A DNA stretch of 64,000 nucleotides from Phoenix dactylifera (Eukaryota > Streptophyta > Magnoliopsida > Arecales > Arecaceae). This document shows, in pieces, positions 1-11,680 of this stretch (positions within the stretch are counted from its first letter, which is position 1; each line of letters begins with the position of its first letter). The position numbers and the translations under genes were made by a program. The stretch is from NCBI RefSeq assembly GCF_009389715.1, contig NC_052393.1:3038001-3102000 (forward strand), given 5' to 3'. The notes beneath the pieces are model-generated. The model saw only the letters and a program-made list of their open reading frames with translations, made no database searches and was not told the DNA's origin.

Positions 1-24
1 CGCCACGAATCCCGTCGCCCAAAT

Positions 25-32
25 TATAAATA
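25..32 (+). promoter_or_regulatory. TATA box of the CDI-like glycosyltransferase gene
   Basis: The string TATAAATA lies about 195 bases upstream of the ATG at 226. With the usual 25-35 base spacing in plants, transcription would begin near 57-65, giving a 5' UTR of about 165 bases that is strongly C/T-rich, as seen here. The motif is seen; the start site is inferred. Confidence 0.65.
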
Positions 33-136
33 GAAGGCGTTAAAGAAGGTAGGCCGCGTACCATCCACCTCCTCCTCTCCTTCTATTTCACTCCCCTCCG
101 CCCTTCCATCCCCACCTCCCTCTGCCCCTCTCCTCA

Positions 137-145
137 AAACCCTAA
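137..145 (+). promoter_or_regulatory. telo-box (AAACCCTAA) in the 5' UTR of the CDI-like gene
   Basis: An exact AAACCCTAA telo-box lies in the C/T-rich leader 81 bases before the ATG. Telo-boxes are common near the 5' ends of plant housekeeping genes and act with other elements in dividing cells. Function here is inferred from the motif only. Confidence 0.4.
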
Positions 146-225
146 TAATTTCTGCCCCCAAACCTTGGACCTTAGATCCCAATCCTCCACATTCTCTCCA
201 AAGGACCATTTACTAGGAATCCGTC

Positions 226-999
226 ATGGGCTCGGAGATCCCTCCCTCCTCTGCCGCCGGCACGGATCTCGCCGGCGAAGGGCCGCGGCCGTTCAAGATC
301 TTCATAGGGTACGACCCCCGGGAGGACGCGGCCTTCGATGTGTGCCGCCAGTCCCTCCTGAAGCGCTCGTCGGTGCCGCTCGAGATCCACCCCATCAAGC
401 AGTCGGAGCTCCGCGCCGCCGGGATCTTCTGGCGCGAGCGCGGCCCCACCGAGAGCACCGAGTTCTCTTTCACCCGCTTTCTCACCCCCTACCTCGCCGG
501 CTTCCAGGGGTGGGCCATGTTCGTCGACTGCGACTTCCTCTACCTCGCCGACATTAAGGAATTGATCTCCCTGATCGACGACAGGTATGCGATCATGTGC
601 GTCCATCACGAGTACGCCCCCAAGGAGACCACCAAGATGGACGGCGCCGTCCAGACGGTGTACCCGCGCAAGAACTGGTCCTCCATGGTACTCTACAACT
701 GCGGCCACCCCAAGAACCGGGAGGCGCTTACCCCCGAGGCCGTCAGCACCCAGACCGGCGCCTTCCTCCACCGCTTCGTCTGGCTGGAGGACGCCGAGAT
801 CGGCGAGGTCCCCTTCGTCTGGAACTTCCTCGTCGGCCACAACAAGGTCGATCCCGACGACCCCGCCACTTTCCCCAAGGCCATCCATTACACCATGGGC
901 GGGCCGTGGTTCGAGAAGTACAAGGATTGCGAGTTCGCCGATCTCTGGCTCAAGGAGCTCGAGGACGCGAACAAGGAGAAGAAATTGGCCGATGTCTAG
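226..999 (+). CDS. CDI: CDI-like nucleotide-diphospho-sugar transferase, single exon
   Basis: The 257-residue intact frame has no intron. It resembles the plant protein CDI (Arabidopsis At1g64980 family, about 260 residues), a predicted GT-A fold glycosyltransferase needed for pollen germination and tube growth. The core begins at residue 23 (FKIFIGYDPRED), and a DxD-type motif DCD at 101-103, after hydrophobic GWAMFV, is the expected nucleotide-sugar and metal site. A conserved TQTGAFLHRF block and a C-terminal HYTMGGPWF block follow. There is no signal peptide or transmembrane segment, so a cytosolic or peripheral location is likely. The ATG at 226 is the first in frame after the leader, and a TATA box sits at 25-32. 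The coding region is very GC-rich, so the opposite strand stays open over most of it (172-888); that frame is a shadow. The donor sugar and acceptor are unknown. Confidence 0.9.
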   Translation: MGSEIPPSSAAGTDLAGEGPRPFKIFIGYDPREDAAFDVCRQSLLKRSSVPLEIHPIKQSELRAAGIFWRERGPTESTEFSFTRFLTPYLAGFQGWAMFVDCDFLYLADIKELISLIDDRYAIMCVHHEYAPKETTKMDGAVQTVYPRKNWSSMVLYNCGHPKNREALTPEAVSTQTGAFLHRFVWLEDAEIGEVPFVWNFLVGHNKVDPDDPATFPKAIHYTMGGPWFEKYKDCEFADLWLKELEDANKEKKLADV

Positions 1000-1265
1000 G
1001 TGATGATGATAAGATTGGATCTGGATGGCTAGTAACGTTATGATTCCTACTAATTAGTATAATCTATTATTCTTTTTGTTGTGATTTGTTTTCAAATGCA
1101 AGGTTGTTTTCTACATCACTATATGGTAACAGATCGATCATGATTTCTGTTCTCTAATACTGTAGTGAAATGCAATTTTTTTCCCTTGTATTTATTTTCC
1201 GCATAAATTATTTGTATTTTTTGTTTAGCATGTGGATTGATTTTTTTTTTTTTAATTCCCGCCCG

Positions 1266-1266
<1 letters not shown>

Positions 1267-1287
<21 letters not shown>
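1267..1287. repeat. poly(C) tract of 21 followed by poly(A)
   Basis: Twenty-one consecutive C residues are followed by ten A residues. The tract lies downstream of the CDI-like gene. Long G/C homopolymers are prone to sequencing and assembly length errors. Confidence 0.85.
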
Positions 1288-1297
<10 letters not shown>

Positions 1298-1849
1298 GAA
1301 GAAGATATCTCAGCCATTGAGTTTTTTACACTAAACTTTGATCAATTTATGGATGCAATTCTGTAATTCTTTGCCAAGAATTCATGTGTGGGTCACATTT
1401 TGGCATTCCGCATAGCAATTGAAGAAATACAATTCAGAGAAAAATAACCGTGTAGAGCTTTTCCAACATGCTTGGGATCGCTATTGTTCAACTACGGACT
1501 TTTGTTAATATCATATTTTGGACATTTGTTAACTGTCAGGATCTAATTATTTGTTCTTGTGTTTCAAGTTGATCAATCTTTTTGATTTTTTTTGTAACCA
1601 CTTAAGTTTTTCATGAGTGCAGATTCTTTTCCGACACAGATAAGGAACTAATTATACATAGTACAAAGAATTCATTTGTCCCTGTCAGACTATTACCTTC
1701 TCTCTCTCTCTCTTACCCCTCAAAGGGGGGTAAGCCTCAAATTCGTCAATTTATGAGAAAGGCATTGGCCTGTACAAGATACTCTAGTTGAGGGGAAGGT
1801 TATTTACATCAAGAAGCATCAATCCCTAGCCAATCTTCTGGCTGGTTCC

Positions 1850-2110
1850 CTCCCTTAAAAGTATGGAGTATGTATGATAGACATTTTAAGTAAAGGATCT
1901 GCAACCATGAATTGATCATGTTGGTTCACCCGGTTGATCACCGTGCTGGAATCTCCCCAAATTCTGCCTGAGGAATTGAGCAATGTTCTTGGAAATGGCA
2001 TGCAGAACGCCCCATCATGATCATGCTCTGTAATGATAGAACCAATCCCTGCATTTTGAGCTCCAACAGCCGCATCAAAATTGAGTTTAACTGGAACAGC
2101 AGACGAAGGC
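1850..2110 (-). pseudogene. LINE RNase H-like domain remnant (copy 1)
   Basis: On the reverse strand the translation reads VPVKLNFDAAV, then AGIGSII followed by an EHDHDG stretch, and later GDSSTVINRVNQ. These match the first catalytic Asp strand (KLNFDGA type) and the GDS-TVI segment of the RVT_3 RNase H domain at the end of plant L1-type LINE ORF2. The middle of the domain, including the AELxA helix, is missing or scrambled and no long frame remains. This is a decayed non-LTR retrotransposon fragment. Confidence 0.6.
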
Positions 2111-2149
2111 CCCCAGTGCCCTGGGTAAACGGGTAAAGCATCATTTTAA

Positions 2150-2520
2150 GTGGCATGTAGGGGTGCACTCGAGCCGGCATTGAGTTGCCAGAGGCTTGAG
2201 TTCAATCTCGATTCAAAATACTCGGATTCGAAATTTGATTCGAGATCGATCGAGCTTTGGTCATAATTTAAAAAATATAGTTTAAATAAAATATATTTTA
2301 AAATATTAAATTAATAATATATATATATATAATAAAAATATATATGATATTATTAAAAATATATATACGCGATTAGGCTCGCGAGCTTTCAATCTAAGTA
2401 TTTTACTACTCGGGCTCGATTCAAGCTCGGTAACAGTCGAGTTGAGTCAAGCTTAGATCTGAGTCTAAAATCGAGTAGCACGTGAGCTTCTTGGCTTATT
2501 TGTACTTCTAGTGGCATGTT
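2150..2520. repeat. CTCGAG-rich foldback repeat
   Basis: The segment begins with GGGGTGCACTCGAGCCGGC and ends with inverted, degenerate matches (ACTCGGGCTCGATTCAAGCTCG, CGAGTAGCACGTGAGC) around an AT-rich core with TATATA runs. Arms rich in CTCGAG/GAGCTTG that can pair, with an AT core, resemble non-autonomous foldback or MITE elements. Ends and target duplication could not be fixed. Confidence 0.4.
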
Positions 2521-2899
2521 TAAACTCTAGTACCATCTTGATATGTTCGAAGATTTCTACAAAAACAAATAGACTTGGAGAGAAACAAAAGATTGCAAAA
2601 TGCATGATCTTTAATTTTTCTAATTTGTCTTGGCAGGAGTTCTCTCTCTTTTCTTGCATGTATATGCTAATAAGGAATGTAAGATCGCTTACCCAAAAAT
2701 ATAGAGGAGGGGATTCATTTTCACTTCTCCTCTCTTTTTGGTTCTTTATCTTCTTATCCCTGAATGCCAATTTGATGGAATATAAAAACAATTTTGCAAC
2801 GCATGAATATGATGAGAAAAAGCTTAAAAGATCTGATAAAAGTATGTAGAAGTAACATAGAAATTTCATGCAACAAAGTTACGTAAGTGAAGTATGAGT

Positions 2900-3035
2900 T
2901 GTCTATTCCTTCTTATTTTGATAAAACTTTCTATTCTCCCCTCATATGGGAGCAAAATGTTATGGAGAGGATGAGGCAATTCCAAGGGAATCGAACCAGG
3001 AAACCATATTAACTGTATGCTCAGCTATTTGGATC
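2900..3035 (-). mobile_element. possible tRNA-derived SINE remnant
   Basis: On the reverse strand a near-consensus pol III B-box (GGTTCGATTCC, about 2988-2998) is preceded by a TAGCTGAGCATACAG stretch that weakly fits an A-box at a suitable distance. The downstream end is A/T-rich (TTTTATCAAAATAAG). No target duplication was found, so this is a weak call. Confidence 0.25.
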
Positions 3036-3084
3036 TTAATCTCTAGATATCAATGAGTTATAGGTGGGCATCCAACTTTACATT

Positions 3085-3720
3085 GGACTTTTCCTAATCC
3101 AAGAGATAATCGTAGATGGGTCTCCTCCTAACAAAACTTCCTTGGCTCCTCCTAGCTTTGTTCCAGCAACTAGCAATCCTGACCAAGCTGCCTGTAATTC
3201 TGCCATAGGCACTGTAGTGTCATATAAATGTGTAGCTCCATGGATAGGACTCTAAATTGATGGTTTCGAATGACAAAACTAGTCCCTCCATATGTAACTC
3301 CATCCTTAATTGATTCGCAACTTCATGGGGTAGGCGTAGACTAGAACAAGCAAGAAGCTGCATGAATGTGCTTTCTTATTGAGGATCTCTCTAAATTTCC
3401 CTTGGTTGCTATGTTAGCTCTGAAAGATTACAACTCTTTGCTGTCCCTTATTGAGCTCTTTGAAGAATCTAAATTGCGAAGATTTTTTCAGTTTCTAGCC
3501 TCCCAGAGTGCATCATATGAAGGAAGTGAGGGTGGCATCATATGAATGGACCGGTCTTTCTGATTCCATTGCTTAGAATATGGATGTAATGGAACCTGAT
3601 CAAAGACATTAGCAAGTGCCTTGAGCTTTAGGACATTGGATAAGAACATGCTCCATAGTCTCCGATACACATTGGACTTACATTTTTAGCCGCTTCTTAT
3701 TTATAATTGAATTACATGGG
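3085..3720 (-). pseudogene. LINE ORF2 C-terminal remnant: zf-RVT and RNase H (copy 2)
   Basis: Reading the reverse strand from 3720 downwards, broken frames give ETMEHVLIQCPKAQG near 3600-3680, the zinc-binding reverse-transcriptase tail motif of plant LINEs. It is followed at 3330-3085 by GGTSFVIRNHQFRVL, AELQAAWSGLL and a GDPSTIISWI segment, i.e. RNase H helix and strand motifs. Order and strand agree with a single LINE 3' region; frames are broken by stops and indels. Copy 1 at 1850-2110 repeats the same domain, so two insertions or a duplication are present. Confidence 0.6.
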
Positions 3721-4291
3721 AGCTGTCTCCATGACAAGATGAATTGGATGATTGTTGGTAGGGGATGAAGCAAGAGTCTAGTAAAGATTTTTAGGAGTTT
3801 TCAGTAGAATTAGACTGAATTTCTTGCTGAATTTGTAGATTGGGCAGTCCATATAAGCAATAGCCATGTCAACCAAATACCCCTAATCTAAATTTTGCAG
3901 GAGGGGGAAAAAAATAAAAGCAAAATGGACTTCCATAGTTTTTTTTTTCTTTCTGTTCATTTTGGCTAAGAAGGGGTATCGATCTGATGCCCTCGGGCTT
4001 GATATAGGCTAAATCGTGTGGGCCGGGACTTGTGTAGGCCGCACGACGACTTACCGCGAGAGCAAGACACCGGTTGATCCAATAAAAGTTCGACACGTAA
4101 TGTTACGGGGTGGGAGAAGGCTGGGGAAGCAGACTTCAAACTTCAAAGTCCAACAACAAGAGGGCTCGGCATATCAAACGAAGACTCTCGACTCCGAGAT
4201 CGGAACCAGGAAAAAGCCCTCGCCCGGCCTCTCTCTCTCTCCTCTCCCCGGAAATCTCCTCTCTCTCTCTCTCTATTCTCTCTCGAACGAC

Positions 4292-7200
4292 ATGGTTTCT
4301 CCCGATCCCTCCTCTGCTTCTTGTTGGGCAATTAATCTTTCTTGTTTCGATTTGATATGTAACCGTACGTTCTAATCGAATTGGAATGGCAGATCCGCTT
4401 CATATTGCTGCAGAATCGGCAGGGCAAGACGCGCCTGGCCAAGTACTATGTCCCCCTGGAGGATTCCGAGAAGCACAAGGTCGAATACGAGGTAATTTTC
4501 GCTCTCCTCTCCTTTTCTCCGTTTCTTGATTGCCATTTTTTTTGGTCTTTCTTGATCCTTTTAAGATTTTCTTGATTAAAGATTGGATCTTTCTTCTCCT
4601 AAGATTGTTTTGTAGATTAAAAATGGAATATTTCTTCTAATTTTGCAGGTCCACCGGTTGGTGGTCAACAGGGATCCGAAGTTCACCAATTTCGTTGAGG
4701 TACGAAAACAAATTCCAAACCCTAGTCGTTATTTTTATGGTGCAAAGAGAGAGAAAAAAAAATTAGATGCCAATGTCAATAAAAAAGCAGAATTTTTGTA
4801 GCCTAATAGAAAAGATTGACAAGAAGAGAGAGGGATTGAGGGCGATTCCAGTCCATTGGAATAACGAGAACATTTTCTTCAGAGGGCAATAGATCTTATA
4901 GATGGTCTGAAGCCAATGATTTGGACTTTCTGGGGAGCATACTTGTCGTGAATCTTATTTAGTATATATGTCACGTTGTGAAACTACTTTCTATGGTTGC
5001 AAAATTTTTGATTTTGAATCTCTCGACATTTTACATTCGAGCAGCTCAATTTACTTTCTAAACTTTTATTGCACTGAAAAATGTGTCTTGCACAAATCTA
5101 AGAAAGGCAGTATGTATTTCATGTGGCAATTTAAACATGGATTGATTACACTATAAAATTGACAAATTTGGTTGTAGATCAGTGTAAATATTCTTTCAAG
5201 TTGGGAAATTCTTTATGTGGTTGGAATACCTACACTAAGTTAGCTCTATAGAGCCAGTTTGATTGTCAAACATATTCAAGCTATTGATTATAAGGTCATA
5301 ATTACAAAACACAAGGACGTACGTGGGAGCTATGGGGAGAATTGGTTTTGGTAGGTGTTTTCTTTAGCATGAGTCGAAATAGAATGATATGCTAGTCCAA
5401 AATGCAAAACGGAAGGTATAAACAGAGAATGAGAAAGAAAGTGTTAAAGGGACCACGAAATCGAGATCTTGTTCCCTCTTCTAGTTCAAAGTTTGAAGGA
5501 ATGATTTTTGGTTTACCGAATAGCCCAGGTGTATGACTTGTTGTAGTATTTATTTGTCCCTTTGTATATGTAGTAAGATGTGCACCATTTGATTTTCATT
5601 ACCTTGAACTATGTATTTAAAATTGCCGTCAAGATCACTATCATTTGTGTGTTGAAAAGATTGTTCGTTAGCCTTTTCAGTCATTTACTTGTTACACTAC
5701 TTGTTTGTTTCCAGCTGGTTGGATTTCCTTGAACCAAACAATTGTTGACCTAAGATAATGCAAACTCAACAAACACATCTCCAGTTTGAGTCAATCCTGT
5801 CTTTTATAGTTTTTTCCATGTACTGTAGGGTTAAATATCAACTGCTACCAGTTTGTATCTGCTGATTTTTAATGCTATTATCTTCCTATGCTGGTTTGTA
5901 GGAACATATTTACTGTAAACTGACTTATCGACTGGTGGTACCAACTTGTCAACCTGGTACAGTGAATATAGTATGAATTGGTAAAAGACGACACAGACTA
6001 GTTCAAGCTGATTCAAGCCTTCGAACTTTGGAGTCCTTGAGGCTTTTCCATCCAATTTAAGTCATAATGCATACTTGCAAGATGTGGCCATTGTTGACTG
6101 TTAAAGCAGTATATTCTAACATCAGAGGTAGAAGAGAAGGAGACAGGAGAAGACAAACATGAGTAAATGAGAAAACAAATAGGAGAAAATTCATTTAGGA
6201 GTTGTTTGGTTGGCAAGTTTTACTAAAACAGGTATACAAAAGGCTCAAAATGGATGAGTGTTACAAAAAATTTTGCTTGGTTGTTTTCCATAAAATCTGT
6301 TTTACCTATTCTTGGAAGTCATAAAACATAAAAAATGAGTTTTAGAAAAACAAGTCTCCTCCTCTTTTTTCATGGAACCTGTTTTGTAGAGAATCATGTT
6401 TTTGCAACTATTATCTATTTCAGAGAAATGCATAGGCAACCAAACAGCCCCTCGTGTCCCCTTTTTCTCTAGTTAAAATAAAAGGACTCTTGTATGCACA
6501 AAATTCGCCACCTATAGTTTCTATAATACTTTTTTTTGATAAAAAAGGAAACTTCATCAGCTCTTCAGGAATTATTTAGTGGAACCTAAGGAATCTGTTG
6601 ATCTTTTGGTGGATCCATGAACCTTGTTAAGCGCCTTCCTGCCATGTATCAGGAGAAGTCACTCTCCACTGTCCTCAAGCTTTAAAATCAATGGCCCACT
6701 GCATTCAACATTCACCCATTGCTGTTGTTGCACATAAAAAATCACATATTAGAGCACACATGTTTGTTCCAGATAATGTAATATTCATTTGCTGCCCAAA
6801 GGTTTGAGAACAAGCACATGAATGATTTCCAATGGTAAAATCAGCATATTTTGCTGCCCAATATTATGAAATTCAACACTTTACTCATCTTAGATATGTC
6901 TGAGATATGTAACAGTTGCCTTTCCCCTGGCATCATCTGTTTTGTATTGTTTATTTACTATAACATTTTACATTTAATGAAGAGGGTGAATTTACATTCT
7001 TCAATCCAGGTGATTGGATTGGGGGAGACAGAAGAGAAGGAGTTACAATTGTAGGGTAGGTGGCATATTTCTGGTTTGTGTAAATGGGCATCACAATGAG
7101 AGTTTAGTTGACTGTACAGCCATCAGATTTTGGAAAGTTCATGACTTGGTATGACAATATGTAAATTTAATGGTTTCTGCATCCTTAAATCTTTCTTGCA

Positions 7201-10200
7201 CATGGCCATCCATGTATTTGGGTTGTCTGAGTGCTACTTCTGTGCCTCTTCTAATATATGTCATTTTTATTCCACCTTCCTGTGTTATACTAGTGTATGT
7301 CCAGTTTGCGTGGGCCTTCCATATTGCTTAACATCTTGACAAATACATAATTTCTGTCCTTATTGCTGATTTGTTAAGTTTCCCTAATATAGAAGTGGCA
7401 TGGTTCAATCTAGTAATACTGAAAGAGCGTATCTCCACTTCATCCACCCAACATAAATATTTTGATATATGTGTTTTTCTATTTAACTTTGAAATTAAAA
7501 AAAAAAATCATTTACTTTTTCTCTTAGCTTTATGGTGTTGATTTGCTGGTTTAGTTGTGTACAGAACAAGCAGGTTATTATTCTGAGCTATTATTTTAAT
7601 TATAAAGTGTTGATCCCATTTTGTGTTTCAGATGTTGTCTTGATTTATTGTTCTATCGCGTTGCATTATCACTCTTGTGTAGCTGAATTTGGTAAGTTTT
7701 TTCCTACAGTTCCGTACGCACAAAGTTATCTACAGAAGATATGCAGGACTCTTCTTTTCAATGTGTGTTGATATCACTGACAACGAGTTAGCATACTTGG
7801 AGTGCATCCATTTATTTGTGGAGATATTGGATCATTTTTTCAGCAACGTGTGTGAACTAGATTTGGTCTTTAATTTTCACAAGGTCCATAACCCCTTCAC
7901 AACCTTTTATTTTAGTTTTTAAAAAATGCTTTACATGGTTTAGTATAGTCACTCAATTAACTGGTTTAGTATTGTCATTCTATTAACAGTTATCTTTAGC
8001 TCATTTACAGTTTAAATTGCATTAATCTCATTATTTTCTCATTTTATAGCTTTGCCTTCATCCTCAGTTTCCTTACTAATTCATGTAGATGTGAAACTGT
8101 AAGCTGACTTTTTTTAGCTGAACTGTCACATGAGAACATAATCATTCTTTACTTCATCTGGCAGAATTTTGGTTTTTATTTGTTGTGTTATTCTTTATTT
8201 GGTGGGTGAACAAGATTTGTTGCTTACTTCCTTGGCAGATATTGTTTTAGATCTGACCCTGTAATCACAATATCCTTTTATCTTGCAACATTCTTTTAAA
8301 AAAAAGGAGCATATAAGTACGCATGATGCATGTTTAATAAAAATAATTATTTAGATTAGACAACAACAAATAAGAATAATCATTTTGATTAAAGGAATGC
8401 CAAACAAAAATAGTAAATCATATTAAACAAATAAGAAATAAAATAGAAAATAAAAATTAAAACAGAAGATAGAGATTGGATGTGGATGAGGTTGTTAGAG
8501 AGAACATAGAGATAGTTGAGAAATAAGTTTGTCAGACGGAGAGATGTTTGTTATGATAGCAAGAAGAGAAATTTGGAGTGTTAGAAAGATCCCAACGGAT
8601 GTGGGATTTAGAAGCTGAAGAGAATATTGAGATTAATTATTTGGACATTTTTTTTCCAAGAACAACCCATGTTAATGGTTATATATAATAAAGTTTCTTT
8701 TGCAAGTCAAATAACATTCCATTGGTGGGCATATTTTACAGGCCAAAGGATCCCCAATGCTCTTTTTGATATAATATAGATTTACGGGGTTAGTGATCTA
8801 GTTATGCATTATCAGTTAAATATTTTTTTTACATGGGTTAATCCACTATATGAGTCTTTTGTAGCAAGTATCAAATGGCTTTAGTAGATTAAAGGTCACA
8901 AAGGCTTTAGAAAATTCTCTTTCTTCTATATGATCTGAATGTCTCCACCAGTTTTGTGTAATTAAGAAACAAAAATATATCGATTCATCTTATGCAACTC
9001 CTTTCGACTCTCTGGGCCTTCGAAGATGTCAGAGTTAGGTTGGAGTCCATGAGTCACACTATTTGAATTAAATCAGATGCTCAGCCAAAAAATTGAGAGG
9101 AGACAATGTTCCTTCTGATAAGAGGAACATAATCTAACCTCTTTGTCTGTTGTTTGTGGAAATACTGAACTCATGCTCGTGCATGTGCATACACTGCCTG
9201 CACACATACAATAAGATTCTTGAGGTACAATAGCTATTCATTCCGACAACCTAATTAAGGTTTAATTTTTGGCAGAACAGAATCTTTTGTGATATAAATT
9301 CATTAATGTTTTGCAGACTTAATTATCTGAATAACCATATAATTTTCACTCACTATATATTTTTACTCTGTGAAGGTTTATCTCATATTGGATGAATTCA
9401 TTCTTGCTGGGGAGCTTCAAGAAACAAGCAAGAAGGTGGCCTCCATTAACCTCTTGATTATTTATGAAAATTTTTATAATGTATCATTTAAATGTTATGC
9501 ATGTTATGTGCAATATATATTAGCAATAGTGAACTTTATTAATTCCCAAAGTTTTACATGTGATTTTGTAAGAAAAAAATTATGTTGTAGAAAGTGCACT
9601 TGAATCCATTTAGAACTATCTTTTTGGATTATTATCTATCTATCAATCAAAACATGCCTCTTGTGGATGCTCATTTTTATAATTAACATTTTTGGCTCAT
9701 CAGTCATGCCGTCATCTGTTTCTTTTGTCAACTATTTTTCTTTTCTCTGTTTTTCCTTAAGGCATGGGTCAACTCGAATCATTAAGTGATCCAATCAAAA
9801 TGTGATTGACCATGTCAGCCAGGTAAGTGAAATCAGTGGAAAGGATATGCCATTAACTCGACAAAGACGAATCAGTGCGAGTAGCTCCCAATTAAAAACT
9901 ACTGGTCAAGTTTGCCAAACTTACCTTATACACCGACTAGTTAATCAATTTCGATTGGATCACTCAAATGACTCGGGCTCTACCTCTGAGCCTAAATCAA
10001 GTTCCATCTTGGTCTAATCAAAAACATGAAATTGATCAATCTACAACTATTGTATTTGAAGTTAGCTACACCTGTCCTAGTAACTATAACCATAAGATAC
10101 ATTGAGATGTAGGAAGCTTGGTAATTTTTCCAGTTTTACATTTGTGTACATATAATTAGACATTGTTGAGAAAATTTGGACCTAACAGGTAGACAGTCTA

Positions 10201-11680
10201 GTTTAACACAACTTGTTGAAAACAAGGCTTCTTTGAAGATTTGTTTTAAATATTAAGAAGCCCATCCACGTTAATGAGTTTGAGTAACCATATCATAGTT
10301 ATCTATTCAATTTTTCACTATGTTTTTGGTCCTTTTTTATTCTTTTGATTTGATTTTTTCCTCACTTATTTTCTGTTAGGTTACATACCTATATTGGTTT
10401 CTTATACTTTGTTATATTTCTAAAATTGATGCAAAGAACCGATGAAAAGTGTAGATATCTGTACATGGTCCTGGCCGGGGAAATAATTATGTAGTTGTGT
10501 TGGCTGCTTAATTACCGAACAGGGCTATTACATGGTATTCTTGGTTCAGCCAGTATAATATTATATTTGCAACTTGATAATTATAGAAAAGTGATACTGA
10601 TAAAATTTAAATTGAAATAAGGATTACAATAAATATTGGAAAACTTGTAGAAAATTTTGAAAACTAATTTGGTTTTAACCTTAGCTAGCAGCTGGCAAGT
10701 CTGACATCACCTAATTCAGCATTTCCTGTAGGTTCATACTCATAATGTGTGGTTTTTAACTTGTCATAAGAAGCATTTTTCTCAGAATGATTCCTTTTAA
10801 ACTTCAGTAGTAAAAGAATAGCATTATATCTCACACAGTCGCTGAAAAGACATCACCCGCGTATATGTATTTTTTATAGTCAACCCTTCTTGTCCTTTCT
10901 TATGCCTGTTTCTACACTTCCCTACTATTTCCATTAAGATACCAAAATGGAAGAATTTGGCATGTCACTGTGGAAGTTATGCTAGCTTCTAAAGAACACC
11001 TAGATGAGTCTTTTAGAACTCAAGTGAGGCACTACATGAGTGTTTGAGAATTCAAACAGCCCAAATCAACCGAACCCATTTCATTGGCCAGTCATGTTGA
11101 CCTGTACTGGGCTATGTTGAGCAGCATCGTTGGTTTAGCCAATATTGAGTGATACAGACTGGTATTTTCCCTGAACCAGCCAATTATTTGTTGATAGGGG
11201 AAACACATTATTAACCAGAAAATGGCTGGTGCCGAACCCCTTACAAAAAATGATAATGAAGTAAAATTTTCAGTTTATTAGGTTATCAATCAACTCAGAG
11301 AATAGTCAAGTTTCCATATGGCGTCCATCATAGGAATATTATAGTGCTCTGGATGCACCAAAACGGTCAAATTCTTGCCTTTTCCATTTTATGTTTGCAA
11401 ATAAACTAGCAGTTGCAACATTATTGACTAAAGAAGCTCCAAGTCCAAAAATAAAATAAAATAAAATAAAAAAAGAAGCTCCAAGTCCTAGTTTTTTTTT
11501 TCCCGTTGTATTTTGGTGTTGTTTTATATGATTCGTTTACCTAGGTAATATGAACAAAAAATGAAGCTATTTTTTCTAAATACTGCTACTTGGAGTGAAA
11601 CCCAAGATAAACTTCTGCGTTTTGTTGCAAATTTGCAGGCGATTATTGAGAGGATGGGGGAGTTGGAAAAGCAAGAATGA
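4292..11680 (+). CDS. AP2S: AP-2 complex sigma subunit (clathrin adaptor), six exons
   Basis: Coding exons are 4292-4294 (the ATG alone), 4393-4491, 4649-4699, 7710-7883, 9376-9435 and 11639-11680, giving 142 residues, the same length as Arabidopsis AP2S (AP17). All introns are GT-AG and every junction here falls between codons. The protein begins [20 protein letters not shown], includes the small-chain core [17 protein letters not shown] and [16 protein letters not shown], and ends with the [13 protein letters not shown] tail. It is the small chain of the AP-2 heterotetramer that selects cargo with dileucine motifs and drives clathrin-mediated endocytosis at the plasma membrane. The leader is CT-repeat rich. 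Intron 3 is 3.0 kb. An alternative ATG at 4386, just before the exon 2 acceptor, would read MADPLHIA out of frame and is not used if the intron is spliced. The identification is secure. Confidence 0.97.
4700..7709 (+). other. AP2S: AP2S intron 3 (3.0 kb)
   Basis: AT-rich intron with one short inverted-repeat element (6197-6452) and a degenerate stretch with GGTACC-like inverted matches near 5890-6010. The donor is GAG|GTACGA and the acceptor TTCCTACAG|TTC. I see no hidden exon. Confidence 0.8.
6197..6452. mobile_element. MITE with GTTTGGTTG terminal inverted repeats
   Basis: The left end AGGAGTTGTTTGGTTGGC and the right end GGCAACCAAACAGCCCCT are imperfect inverted repeats of about 18 bases bounding a 256-base AT-rich segment without coding. 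Size and ends fit a miniature inverted-repeat transposon. I could not define a target duplication, so the superfamily (hAT or PIF/Harbinger) is open. Confidence 0.55.
7884..9375 (+). other. AP2S: AP2S intron 4 (1.5 kb)
   Basis: The donor is AAG|GTCCAT, which is GT but not a strong consensus, and the acceptor is GTGAAG|GTT. The sequence is AT-rich with no coding or repeat that I recognise. Confidence 0.75.
9436..11638 (+). other. AP2S: AP2S intron 5 (2.2 kb)
   Basis: The donor is AAG|GTGGCC and the acceptor ATTTGCAG|GCG. It holds a short (ATAAA)n run near 11450-11472 and weak inverted GGTTC/CCAGT-type stretches near 11050-11220; otherwise nothing is recognised. Confidence 0.75.

Larger units (their letters stand above)
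1000..4250. other. intergenic region between the CDI-like gene and AP2S
   Basis: This stretch holds the 3' UTR of the CDI-like gene (roughly to 1250), a C21/A-rich homopolymer tract at 1267-1297, reverse-strand LINE remnants (1850-2110, 3085-3720) and a foldback repeat (about 2150-2520). From 2520 to 3060 I see only AT-rich sequence and a possible pol III B-box. From 3740 to 4250 lies the AP2S promoter and leader, with a CCAATAAAAG string near 4078 and long CT runs from 4230. Confidence 0.6.

Noticed and set aside
172..888. Long reverse-strand open frame (238 codons) across the CDI-like gene
   Set aside because: It is a shadow of the GC-rich coding strand; its protein has low-complexity Gly/Val/Glu content and no family features.
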